A stretch of DNA of 11,102 bases from 9FT-COMBO-53-11 sp040900215 (GTDB lineage: Bacteria; Patescibacteriota; WWE3; 9FT-COMBO-53-11): NCBI GenBank assembly GCA_040900215.1, contig JBBDZL010000026.1, positions 1-11,102 on the forward strand, given 5' to 3'. The notes below the pieces were generated by a model. The model made no database searches. It had not been told where the DNA came from and was given only the letters and a program-made list of their open reading frames with translations. The position numbers were made by a program, and so were the translations under genes. Below, piece after piece: positions 1-6,797 of the stretch. Each line of letters begins with the position of its first letter. Position 1 is the stretch's first letter.

Positions 1-941
1 ATCGCCCGCCAGACGGCGGCGAGGTGGTCGGCGATGAAGTTCGCCCGCTGGTCGTCGTCGGCATCGGCGATCCCGTTCTCGGTGATGTAGATCGGGAGAT
101 TTAGCTCTTTGAGCTTCAAAAGGGTTTCCTGGATTCCTTGGGGATAAATTGCCCATCCCAGATCGTTCTTGGGTAAATCATTTACTCTGCCAACGGCGCG
201 GTAATAATTCAACCCCACAAAATCCTGGTCGCCGGACCAAGCCACCACTTTCCGATCCAGCGGGTTAACCGGATGGCCGCTCACGGGAGTGCGCAGATAT
301 ACCGGGGCGTGTGCCAATCCAACTTTCGCCTTAGGTTGGATGGAATGAATGATTCCATAAGCCGCTCGATGGCCCTCCAGCAAGTGCTTAAGCACCACGG
401 CAGCCGATAAGGGATCGTGCTTCCCCGGCAGCCAGCGCCCCCAGAGGTAGCCCTCCGAGGCGTAAACGGTAGGCTCGTTGACCGTGATCCAAAAATCGCA
501 GAGATCGGCCAGCTGAGTGACCGCGAAGCGGACAAAGGAGGCGAAGTAGCTTGGAGCGCTCCGGCTCTCCCAGCCCCCGCGCTTGAAGAACCAGAGGGGA
601 TTGGTGAAGTGATGGAGGGTCACCAACGGCCGGATCCCCCGTTCCTTCAGCGCCCCCAGCACTTCCTGATAGTGGTTGATCTCCCGCTCGTCGAACTGAC
701 CTTTCTCCGGCTCGATCCGGGCCCATTCGATCGAGAGGCGGTGGGCGTTTTGGTTAAGGGATTTCGCCAGATCGAAGTCTTCCTTAAAACGATGGTAGTG
801 GTCGCCAGCCAAACCGGCCTTGGGGGAGAACAAGACTTCCCAATCTGAATTCAAATTACCGCCTTCGACCTGGTAGGCGGAGGTCGCCGATCCCCAGAGA
901 AACCCGCGGGGAAACTTGTCCCGGCGGCCAATCAGCGCCAT
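1..941 (-). CDS. Glycoside hydrolase family 1 (beta-glucosidase-like), C-terminus cut by window edge
   Basis: GH1 enzymes hydrolyse beta-linked glucosides and galactosides by a retaining mechanism on a TIM barrel. The 313 visible residues show the N-terminal signature FLWGSATSAYQVEGG (residues 14-28), the acid/base motif TVNEP (Glu156) and the nucleophile motif YITENG (Glu288), so both catalytic residues are present. No signal peptide is visible, so the enzyme is probably cytoplasmic. The catalytic glutamates are about 132 residues apart, against about 185 in typical GH1 enzymes, so the middle of the barrel is compact. The last part of the domain lies beyond position 1. The ATG overlaps the end of the upstream glycosidase-like gene by 10 nt. 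An AAGGAG sits only 2 nt before it, so translational coupling is likely. Family call is firm; substrate is unknown. Confidence 0.93.
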   Translation of the reverse strand, partial: MALIGRRDKFPRGFLWGSATSAYQVEGGNLNSDWEVLFSPKAGLAGDHYHRFKEDFDLAKSLNQNAHRLSIEWARIEPEKGQFDEREINHYQEVLGALKERGIRPLVTLHHFTNPLWFFKRGGWESRSAPSYFASFVRFAVTQLADLCDFWITVNEPTVYASEGYLWGRWLPGKHDPLSAAVVLKHLLEGHRAAYGIIHSIQPKAKVGLAHAPVYLRTPVSGHPVNPLDRKVVAWSGDQDFVGLNYYRAVGRVNDLPKNDLGWAIYPQGIQETLLKLKELNLPIYITENGIADADDDQRANFIADHLAAVWRA

Positions 942-1963
942 AGCTCCTTGGCAATCTCCATGTAATCCGGCACGCCCAGCTTTTCCCGGGCGAAGAGCCA
1001 CCACTCCGCCCCCCAAAGGTAGATTCGGTCAAAGCCGGTGGAGCGGGCAAAGGCAATGTTGTACCGCAGCCTCTCCGGGGAGAGGGTAATGAAGCTCTCC
1101 GCCAACGACATCTGCGGCAGCGGCTCGCTCCCCCAGGGCTCAGCCTGCAACTCGCTCACGAAAACCTCTTTCAGCCAGCCCAGCCGCTTGTAGAGGTTGG
1201 CTTTGATCCGGTAGTACCACTGGGGGAAAAACGGGCGGTAGCTGATGTAAAGGCCGGTGTAATTCCCGTCGTAGATTTTCCGGTACATTGAGATTCCCAA
1301 GTTGTCCCCCAGTTGGGAGATCGGTAGCCAGGTCGAGACCTCCCCGCTGTCGGTCAGCAGGATCGGGTGGGCCGGGTCCAGGAACTCCAGCGCCCGAAAA
1401 GCGTTCTGGACGAAGGGCACCCCCGAACCGGGACACTCTCCGAAAAAGGTGACGTAGGGTTCGTTCTCCACCTGCCAGTATTCGATCGCCGAACTCTTTT
1501 TGTAGCGGTTGACGACATAAGGCAGGAGCTCCAGAACCTTGAGCTGCTGTTCCTCCTCGGAGAGAGTAGCCGCCCAATCTGGGATGTGGCACTCCGGCCA
1601 GCGGGGCAGCCGCCGGCCCACCGCCAAAATCACCTTGGCGCCGCGCTTTTCGGCCTCTCGAATCTGGAAGTCCAGGCGGGAAAAATCGTAGCGGTCGTCT
1701 TCCGGTTCAATCGCATCCCAAAGCGCCACCAGCCGCAGCCGCCGGACGCCCAGCTCATCCAGAATGGAGAGATAAGTTTTCTGCCAATCCAACCCCAGCG
1801 ACTCCGCATAGTAGGGATCGAAAGAAACCCCCCAAGTGATGGAAGAAGCCTCCCCGCCCCGGCCGAAAAGAAGATAAGCGGCCAGAACCAGGAGAACAAA
1901 GGTACCCAAAATACCGATCAGGACCCGACCCGCTTTCTTCAGATAAATCCGCTTTATTGACAT
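932..1963 (-). CDS. Membrane-anchored clan GH-A-like glycosidase (TIM barrel)
   Basis: A 343-residue protein with a positively charged N-terminus (KRIYLKKAGR) and one transmembrane helix at about residues 13-33, so the rest probably lies outside the cell membrane. The soluble part resembles clan GH-A glycosidases (GH5/GH42/GH39-like). It has an early-strand motif GVRRLRLVALWDAIEPE (72-88), a candidate acid/base Glu168 in YWQVENEP, and a candidate nucleophile Glu271 in VFVSELQAEPW. I cannot place it in a numbered GH family. It starts 3 nt after the transporter gene and overlaps the GH1 gene by 10 nt, so the three are probably cotranscribed and may share a glycan-related role (inferred from position). 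Activity is likely but unproven, since catalytic residues were assigned by eye. Confidence 0.75.
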   Translation of the reverse strand: MSIKRIYLKKAGRVLIGILGTFVLLVLAAYLLFGRGGEASSITWGVSFDPYYAESLGLDWQKTYLSILDELGVRRLRLVALWDAIEPEDDRYDFSRLDFQIREAEKRGAKVILAVGRRLPRWPECHIPDWAATLSEEEQQLKVLELLPYVVNRYKKSSAIEYWQVENEPYVTFFGECPGSGVPFVQNAFRALEFLDPAHPILLTDSGEVSTWLPISQLGDNLGISMYRKIYDGNYTGLYISYRPFFPQWYYRIKANLYKRLGWLKEVFVSELQAEPWGSEPLPQMSLAESFITLSPERLRYNIAFARSTGFDRIYLWGAEWWLFAREKLGVPDYMEIAKELWR

Positions 1964-1966
1964 AGA

Positions 1967-2872
1967 CTATTTTATAGTTAGGAAGTAGATCCCGAACCCG
2001 ACCACCACCACCGCCGCCGCCCGTTCCAGCTTCTGCCGGAGGGAGCCGTCCTCCTTTAGCTGGGGGAAATACCTCATCAGAGTGAGGGAAAAAAGGAAGA
2101 GGAAGGCGTACTGCACCCCTTGGATCGCCCCCACCAGCGCCGCACTCCCCAGAGAAATAGCGTAATTCTGGAGCAGGCCCCCCAATCCCCCCAGTCCCTG
2201 GTTGAAGAGGAATGGAATCGGAGCGGTTTTGGGAGCCTTCTTGGTCGCCCAGTAGATTCGGCGGAAGTTCTCCGGCACGGCGATAATCGAGAGGGCTCCC
2301 AGCACGCCCCCCATCCGAACCCAGAAAAGACCGTTGAGGAAGGGCTCGGTCAGAAAGACGAAGCGCATAAGGACGAAGGAAATCGCAAAGAGGGCGGCCG
2401 ATTGGGCCGCATGATTGAAGAGCTCAAAAGTATATTTTTTTCTCACGTTTTCCTCCAGCGAGACGGCGATACCGCCCAAAAGCAGGATGAAGAATCCCAA
2501 CAGTTGGAAGGGGACGAGAAACTCATCCAGGAAGATCACGCTCAATAGGAGGGTAAAAACCGGAATTAATGCTCCAACGGTCGTGATAACCCGCGAGGCC
2601 TCGTGGCCTTTCAGCGCGTTGTAAAAGGCCCAGAGGGCATAGACGTTGGCGAATCCGGATACCAACGCGGCAATCAGAATCCGGCGGTCCGGCAAGCTAA
2701 CCACCCCGAAAGGAAGGAGAAAGACCACCAGGATGCTCAAAATACCGACGTAGAAAGCGTAGGCCCGGGGAGAAACGATCGTGGTCTGGAGAATAATTTT
2801 GTCGATCACTCCCGCCACTGCCAGGAATAGGTAGGCAACCAGCGCCGGCAGCAAAAAAGCAGGAAGGGTCAT
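1967..2872 (-). CDS. EamA-family (drug/metabolite transporter superfamily) permease
   Basis: A 301-residue, strongly hydrophobic protein with about ten predicted transmembrane helices in two similar halves, the layout of EamA/DMT transporters. The first half contains ALWAFYNALKGHEASRV followed by a helix and FLDEFL, a pattern typical of the EamA repeat. The second half repeats the idea with NYAISLGSAALVGAIQGVQ. Members move small metabolites, sugars or amino acids; the substrate cannot be read from sequence. A perfect TATAAT lies 9 nt before the ATG, overlapping the rpoD stop codon, so this gene may start its own transcript as well as being read through from rpoD. It leads a three-gene run with two glycosidase-like genes, which hints at sugar transport, but only by association. 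No Shine-Dalgarno is seen. Confidence 0.85.
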   Translation of the reverse strand: MTLPAFLLPALVAYLFLAVAGVIDKIILQTTIVSPRAYAFYVGILSILVVFLLPFGVVSLPDRRILIAALVSGFANVYALWAFYNALKGHEASRVITTVGALIPVFTLLLSVIFLDEFLVPFQLLGFFILLLGGIAVSLEENVRKKYTFELFNHAAQSAALFAISFVLMRFVFLTEPFLNGLFWVRMGGVLGALSIIAVPENFRRIYWATKKAPKTAPIPFLFNQGLGGLGGLLQNYAISLGSAALVGAIQGVQYAFLFLFSLTLMRYFPQLKEDGSLRQKLERAAAVVVVGFGIYFLTIK

Positions 2873-2881
2873 CGCAAACCC

Positions 2882-2887
2882 ATTATA
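2882..2887 (-). promoter_or_regulatory. Perfect -10 box (TATAAT) ahead of the EamA gene
   Basis: TATAAT on the minus strand overlaps the rpoD stop codon and lies 9 nt before the EamA ATG. No good -35 is seen at 16-18 nt spacing. If used, the transcript would have almost no leader. Part of the motif is fixed by the rpoD terminal codons, so chance is possible. Confidence 0.4.
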
Positions 2888-4040
2888 GATAATCTTTTAT
2901 CAATTTAGATCTGCTTGGGTGGCGGAGTTTGCGGATCGCTTTAGCCTCGATCTGGCGAATCCGTTCGCGGGTGACGCCGAACTCCCGCCCGACCGCTTCC
3001 AGCGTCCGAGGCTTGCCGTCGCGGAGGCCGAAGCGGAGCTCAATCACCTTCTGCTCCCGAGGGGAGAGCGTTCCCAGCACCTCCAGCAGCTGCTGCTTCA
3101 GCAGTTCCTTGGAAGTGTCGTCGGTCGGCGCGGAAACCTCCTCGTCGGCCACAAAATCCTTGAGCCGCGAATCCTTTTCCTCCCCGATCGGCGTCTCCAG
3201 CGAAGTTGGCCGCTGAGAAACCTTGATGATCTCGCGCACTTTCGAGACCGGAATCTCCATCTCTTTGGAAATCTCCTGGGGAGTCGGCTCCCGATCCAGC
3301 TTCTGTTCCAGCTGGCGCTGGACTCGGTGGAACTTGTTGATTGTTTCGATCATATGGACCGGAATCCGGATCGTCCGGGCCTGGTCGGCGATCGCCCGGG
3401 TGATTCCCTGCCGGATCCACCAAGTCGCATAGGTCGAAAACTTGAAGCCCCGCTTCCAATCAAACTTCTCCACCGCCCGCATCAGGCCGATGTTGCCCTC
3501 TTGGATCAGGTCCAAGAAAGACAGCCCCCGCCCGAGATACTTCTTAGCGATCGAAACTACCAGCCGGAGGTTGGCCTTGGTCAGTTTGTCGCGGGCAGGG
3601 TCGCTGATCCGGGCCCAGCTCTTGAACTTTTCCCGGGTCGCCCGGCCCATCCGGGGAGTAGCGTGCTTTAGGCGGTAGACCGCTATTATCCCCTTCTCAA
3701 TCTTCTTGGCCAGATCGATCTCATCCTGCTTGGTCAGCAGCGGTGTTCGGCCGATCTCCCGCAGGTACATTCGAACCGGATCGGAAGTGACCGTGACGTC
3801 GTGAGCCGCCCGAACTTCCAGCTCCCGCTCGATTTCTTCGGGAGCGGCCTCCTCTTCGGTGGTTTCGAAAACGTCCACCCCCTCCTCAATCAAGAGGGTG
3901 TAGAGATCATCCAGCTTCTCGATGTTTTCCTCCGCTTCGGGGAAAAACTCCAAAACCTCCTCTTGGGTCACGTAACCCTCTTTCTTGCCTTTTTCCAGCA
4001 GTTTGGCGACCAGCGGCGAATCTTTAAGTGGTGACGGCAT
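2883..4040 (-). CDS. rpoD: RNA polymerase primary sigma factor (RpoD/SigA)
   Basis: The 385-residue housekeeping sigma factor directs core RNA polymerase to promoters. Domains in order: a short acidic region 1.1-like segment (1-75), region 1.2 (DPVRMYLREIGRTPLLT, 87-103), region 2 from LTKANLRLVVSIAKKYLGRG (153-172) through the -10-binding TYATWWIRQGITRAIADQAR (203-222), region 3 (about 231-305), and region 4.2 with the -35-binding helix GVTRERIRQIEAKAIRKLRH (355-374). There is no large non-conserved insert as in proteobacterial RpoD; length is close to Bacillus SigA. It starts 3 nt after the dnaG stop, as in the classical macromolecular-synthesis operon but without rpsU. No Shine-Dalgarno is visible, so translation is probably coupled to dnaG. 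The intact region 2.4 agrees with the TATAAT-like boxes found before the tRNA genes here. Confidence 0.98.
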   Translation of the reverse strand: MPSPLKDSPLVAKLLEKGKKEGYVTQEEVLEFFPEAEENIEKLDDLYTLLIEEGVDVFETTEEEAAPEEIERELEVRAAHDVTVTSDPVRMYLREIGRTPLLTKQDEIDLAKKIEKGIIAVYRLKHATPRMGRATREKFKSWARISDPARDKLTKANLRLVVSIAKKYLGRGLSFLDLIQEGNIGLMRAVEKFDWKRGFKFSTYATWWIRQGITRAIADQARTIRIPVHMIETINKFHRVQRQLEQKLDREPTPQEISKEMEIPVSKVREIIKVSQRPTSLETPIGEEKDSRLKDFVADEEVSAPTDDTSKELLKQQLLEVLGTLSPREQKVIELRFGLRDGKPRTLEAVGREFGVTRERIRQIEAKAIRKLRHPSRSKLIKDYL

Positions 4041-4043
4041 GGT

Positions 4044-5810
4044 TTATTTAGTCCGGACCGTTTCGATGCTTTCGTTGAGCTTGAGCAGTTCTTTTTGGAG
4101 GCGTCGAACACCCAAGGTGTCCTTTCCTTTCTCCGCCTCTCGGATCCGATTTACCAGCTCTTTGCGCTCCTTCTGCAAACGGGCGAGCTTGACGCTTTGA
4201 AGAGCCAAGCCAAACTCTTCCTCCAGCTGGGAAGACGATAGCTCCCCTAGGAAAGGGGCCAGCACGGCCTCCTGCAGAGCTGTCAGGAGTTTCTCGTCCA
4301 GTTTAGCAGAAAAACTCTCCAGACGAAACCGCTTAATACTTTTAAGATAACTCCGCAGGGCCGAAATTATTGCAGCCATTCGAGGATCATTTAGGTCGCC
4401 CTCGGCGATTCGGCGGACAGCCGAGGGAATCGCCTCCGGCGAAAGAGAGAAGAGGAGAGCTAAAAGGTACAGCTCCTTCTTGCGAGGCGGAGTTTGAGGA
4501 GAAACCAGGGCCGTCGGCCGCGCGCTCTCGGCCTCCAGCGGTTCCTCCTTCTCGAGTTGGCGCCAGAGCACCTCTTCCTCGATCTTCAGCGCCTCCGCCA
4601 GCCGGGAGAGGTAAGCGGCCTTCTCCACCTCGTTCGCCAAGCTCTTCAGCACCGGAAGGATCTCGGCCGCTACCGCCTTCTTGCCGGGGGGAGTGGCGGA
4701 ATCGAAGCGGGAGAGAGCGGAATCCAGGTAAAAATCAAACAGCGGCGGGGCGGCGTTGACCGATTTTTCAAAGGCGGGGCGGTCGGCCAAGACGGCTTCG
4801 TCCGGATCTTTGCCCTCCGGCAGCAGTACCGCCGCTACTTCCATTCCGGCCGATTGGGCCAACAGCAGCCCCTTCTTGGTGGCTTCCAGGCCGGCGGCGT
4901 CGCGGTCAAAGCAGATTATCAGCCGGCGGGCGAATTTGGCCAAAGTAGCGATCTGGGAGGAGCCGAGGGCCGTCCCCTTGGTCGCCACCACGTTCCGAAT
5001 TCCCTCCTGAAAGAGCACCAACGCATCCATTTCGCCCTCCACCAAGACCACTTCCTTCTTTTTCTTGATTTCTGTCTTAGCCAGGTCCAGGTTAAACAAG
5101 TAGCGGCCTTTTTCGAAAACCGGTGTGTCGACCGTATTTATATATTTAGGCTCGTCTGCTCCTAGCGTCCGTCCGGCGAAGCCGGCGACCTTCCCCAGCG
5201 AGGACCGGAGCGGAAACATCACCCGGCCCCGGAAAAAGTCGAAATACCCTCGCCCCCCATCCTTGTGCACCGCCAAACCCGCCTGGAGGATATCGGTTAG
5301 GGAGTAGCCCTTCTTCAGCAGGAAGCGGCCCAGACTCTCCCAGGAGGAGGGGGCGTAGCCCAGCGAAAAATCTTCAATGGTCTCGTCCTTTACTCCCCGG
5401 CTTTTGATGAACTCCTTTGCCTTTGAGCCAATTTTGTGTTCGGATAAAAGATAGTGGAAGTAGTCGGCGGCGAGGCGGTTGATCTCATAAACTCTCTCTT
5501 GTAATTGCTCCTGCGGGCTCTCTTTTCGGGAAACGAGCTTCACCCCGGCCCGCTTCGCCATCTCTCTCAGCGCCTCGCCGAAGGAAACTCCTTCCATCTT
5601 GCTGTAGAAAGAGATCACATCTCCCCCCTCGCCGCACCCGAAGCACTTGAAAATCTGGAGGGTCGGAGAAACCATAAAAGAGGGGGTTTTTTCGGAGTGG
5701 AAAGGGCAAAGGCCCTTGTAGTTCTTCCCCGATTTCTGAATCGGAATATAAGAGGAAACGACTTCGACGATATCCAGCTTGCGCTTAACTTCTTCGATTT
5801 GGTCCGGCAT
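4044..5810 (-). CDS. dnaG: DNA primase DnaG
   Basis: DnaG makes RNA primers for the replication fork. This 588-residue protein is full length for the family. The N-terminal CHC2 zinc-binding domain has Cys35, His38, Cys56 and Cys59 (CPFH...CFGC). The catalytic core follows with FFRGRVMFP (192-200) and the Toprim domain: Glu258 in VEGEMDAL, the DRDAAG motif (Asp302, Asp304) and GKDPDEAV (333-340), which supply the metal ligands. The Toprim signature reads EGEMD where most bacterial primases have EGYMD. The last ~150 residues are charged and helical, where the helicase-binding domain would be, but I recognise no motif there. It lies 7 nt after the upstream ORF and 3 nt before rpoD, so cotranscription is very likely. 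No Shine-Dalgarno; the start is preceded by an A/T-rich stretch. Confidence 0.98.
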   Translation of the reverse strand: MPDQIEEVKRKLDIVEVVSSYIPIQKSGKNYKGLCPFHSEKTPSFMVSPTLQIFKCFGCGEGGDVISFYSKMEGVSFGEALREMAKRAGVKLVSRKESPQEQLQERVYEINRLAADYFHYLLSEHKIGSKAKEFIKSRGVKDETIEDFSLGYAPSSWESLGRFLLKKGYSLTDILQAGLAVHKDGGRGYFDFFRGRVMFPLRSSLGKVAGFAGRTLGADEPKYINTVDTPVFEKGRYLFNLDLAKTEIKKKKEVVLVEGEMDALVLFQEGIRNVVATKGTALGSSQIATLAKFARRLIICFDRDAAGLEATKKGLLLAQSAGMEVAAVLLPEGKDPDEAVLADRPAFEKSVNAAPPLFDFYLDSALSRFDSATPPGKKAVAAEILPVLKSLANEVEKAAYLSRLAEALKIEEEVLWRQLEKEEPLEAESARPTALVSPQTPPRKKELYLLALLFSLSPEAIPSAVRRIAEGDLNDPRMAAIISALRSYLKSIKRFRLESFSAKLDEKLLTALQEAVLAPFLGELSSSQLEEEFGLALQSVKLARLQKERKELVNRIREAEKGKDTLGVRRLQKELLKLNESIETVRTK

Positions 5811-5817
5811 TTTTAAT

Positions 5818-6345
5818 TTACTGCAGATCGGCTAGCTTCTGCTCGATTTTAGCGACCTGCGGTGCGGAAATATTTACCTCGCCGCGGCGGGACTGATCCA
5901 GGGCGTCCTGGAGCAGGAGGGTATTGACGCTTCGCCAAACCTCCTGAATGTCGCGTTCGCTGCCGCGGGCGCCGAGCTCCAGATTCCGGGCGGAAAGAGG
6001 CAAGAAGCGGACTCCCGTTCTCAACTCGCGATTGCGCTTCTCGGCGTGCACCGCCGGATCCTTGGAAACGCTGATGTCCACCGGCACCGTCTTTCCGATC
6101 AGCGGATTGAAGAGATGGAAGTCGATCCCTTCCTCGAAATCTTCTTTAGCAGAGGAGCGCCGAACTGCGATCCGGCCTTCGGTCGTGAGCTTCTCGGCCT
6201 TTTTGGGATCGGGATCTTCTTTAAGAATTTCCACCCCCAAGTTCTTCAAAGAGGCTTCAAAATTCTCTTCGGCTTTGTGGCCGGACTCACTTCTCCAGCC
6301 GGCGTAGACCTCTTCTGATATTCCTGTTTCAGCGGTAGTAACCAT
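5818..6345 (-). CDS. Protein of unknown function in the dnaG-rpoD operon; weak nuclease-fold resemblance
   Basis: I do not recognise this 175-residue protein. It is soluble, highly charged, and has no signal peptide or membrane helix. A helix-like segment HKAEENFEASLKNLGVEIL (23-41) is followed by EEGIDFHLFNPLIGKTVPVDISVSKD (in two parts, 71-96). The order Glu-rich helix, Asp75, a hairpin-like turn, then Asp90-x-Ser-x-x-Lys95 faintly recalls the PD-(D/E)XK nuclease core, but the usual D/E-X-K is not exact, so this is only an inference. The C-terminal third is probably helical (PQVAKIEQKLADL). It lies 6 nt after the GIY-YIG ORF and 7 nt before dnaG, so it is almost certainly cotranscribed with the primase gene. 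The coding frame is uninterrupted and codon use resembles its neighbours. A role linked to DNA is possible but rests on context alone. Confidence 0.7.
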   Translation of the reverse strand: MVTTAETGISEEVYAGWRSESGHKAEENFEASLKNLGVEILKEDPDPKKAEKLTTEGRIAVRRSSAKEDFEEGIDFHLFNPLIGKTVPVDISVSKDPAVHAEKRNRELRTGVRFLPLSARNLELGARGSERDIQEVWRSVNTLLLQDALDQSRRGEVNISAPQVAKIEQKLADLQ

Positions 6346-6351
6346 AGTTAA

Positions 6352-6597
6352 TTAGATATTACCGATAATTAATCTTTCCTTCTTGTCTCGATTCCAACGC
6401 TTCACCTGTGCTTCCCGTTTTCTCGCATCCAAGTAATGATCGAAGATCTCCGAGTAAGCAATTGCAGCTGAACCGTGTTGTTTTATCCACGAAGAACCGT
6501 GTCCTGAATTATGCGTTGCGATCCTCTTGGACAAGCTACTGGTAACACCAACATAGAGAGAGTTGTCTTTGCACCGAGCAATATAGAAATACCACAT
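6352..6597 (-). CDS. Small GIY-YIG endonuclease-like protein (YhbQ/UPF0213 type)
   Basis: The 81-residue protein is almost entirely a single GIY-YIG nuclease domain: WYFYIARCKDNSLYVGVT (2-19) with the YFYI and YVG half-motifs, Arg25, His29, and catalytic-type Glu62 in KREAQVKRW. Free-standing domains of this kind are common in bacteria, and their cellular role is poorly known. I chose the ATG at 6597 because GAAGGG lies 8 nt upstream; a GTG start at 6618 would add seven residues encoded by the adjacent repeat. The gene sits 84 nt downstream of tRNA-Ser(CGA) on the same strand, with a hairpin repeat between, and 6 nt before the next ORF. It is therefore probably read from the tRNA promoter. 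The coding sequence looks more AT-rich than dnaG or rpoD, which may mean a later arrival. Confidence 0.85.
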   Translation of the reverse strand: MWYFYIARCKDNSLYVGVTSSLSKRIATHNSGHGSSWIKQHGSAAIAYSEIFDHYLDARKREAQVKRWNRDKKERLIIGNI

Positions 6598-6605
6598 AAA
6601 AATTG

Positions 6606-6611
6606 CCCTTC
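6606..6611 (-). promoter_or_regulatory. Shine-Dalgarno of the first GIY-YIG ORF, carried by the repeat
   Basis: GAAGGG on the minus strand, 8 nt before the ATG at 6597. It is the last part of the hairpin repeat that separates the ORF from tRNA-Ser(CGA). It is the clearest ribosome-binding site in the window and decides the start codon. Confidence 0.6.
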
Positions 6612-6681
6612 GACTCACTCTGTTCGCTCAGGACACTCTCCTCGCTGGTCGAAGACCACGAGCGAGCATAAGCGAGTCGAG
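6606..6681 (-). repeat. Hairpin repeat family A, copy 1 (after tRNA-Ser CGA)
   Basis: Read on the minus strand, this copy begins directly after the tRNA CCA with CTCGACTCGCTT, continues through GCTCGCTCG and the perfect hairpin TGGTC-TTC-GACCA (6646-6658), then GCGAGGAGAGTGTC, and ends GAGTCGAAGGG. TCGACTC at its far end and GAGTCGA next to the tRNA also form an outer inverted repeat, so the whole unit can fold. Copies 2 and 3 lie at 7645-7714 and 11054-11102 in the same position relative to a serine tRNA. Confidence 0.85.
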
Positions 6682-6769
6682 TGGCGGAGGCGACAGGATT
6701 CGAACCTGTGAGGGCTTGCGCCCAACCGATTTTCGAGATCGGCGCCATAGTCCACTCGGCCACGCCTCC
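6682..6769 (-). tRNA. tRNA-Ser (anticodon CGA)
   Basis: An 88-nt class II tRNA. The acceptor stem is GGAGGCG/CGCCTCC with G73 and an encoded CCA. The anticodon arm is CCGAT-CTCGAAA-ATCGG, giving anticodon CGA for codon UCG. The long variable arm (GGGC...GCCC type) and T-loop TTCGAATC are as expected for tRNA-Ser. A perfect TATAAT lies 14 nt upstream on the minus strand. The gene heads the minus-strand series that leads through a GIY-YIG ORF into dnaG and rpoD. Confidence 0.97.
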
Positions 6770-6783
6770 AACTATCCATTAGA

Positions 6784-6789
6784 ATTATA
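6784..6789 (-). promoter_or_regulatory. -10 box (TATAAT) for tRNA-Ser(CGA) and possibly the dnaG-rpoD series
   Basis: A perfect TATAAT on the minus strand, about 14 nt before the mature tRNA 5' end. The -35 is weak (TGTTTT around 6806-6811). It overlaps by four bases a plus-strand TATACT (6786-6791) that faces the carboxypeptidase gene. Confidence 0.65.
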
Positions 6790-6791
6790 CT
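6786..6791 (+). promoter_or_regulatory. -10 box (TATACT) for the carboxypeptidase gene
   Basis: TATACT ends 6 nt before the ATG at 6798, so transcription would start at or next to the start codon and give a leaderless mRNA. No Shine-Dalgarno is present and no good -35 is seen; the -35 position falls in the 5' end of the divergent tRNA gene. Confidence 0.5.
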
Positions 6792-6797
6792 GTTAGT

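Noticed and set aside
1971..1976. TATAAA 7 nt before the membrane-anchored glycosidase gene as a promoter
   Set aside because: It falls in the last codons of the transporter gene and the genes are only 3 nt apart, so cotranscription explains expression and the match is probably chance.
2919..3671. A 250-codon open frame on the plus strand opposite rpoD
   Set aside because: It is the antisense shadow of a clear sigma-factor gene in GC-rich DNA; its translation shows no recognisable motif and no start signal.
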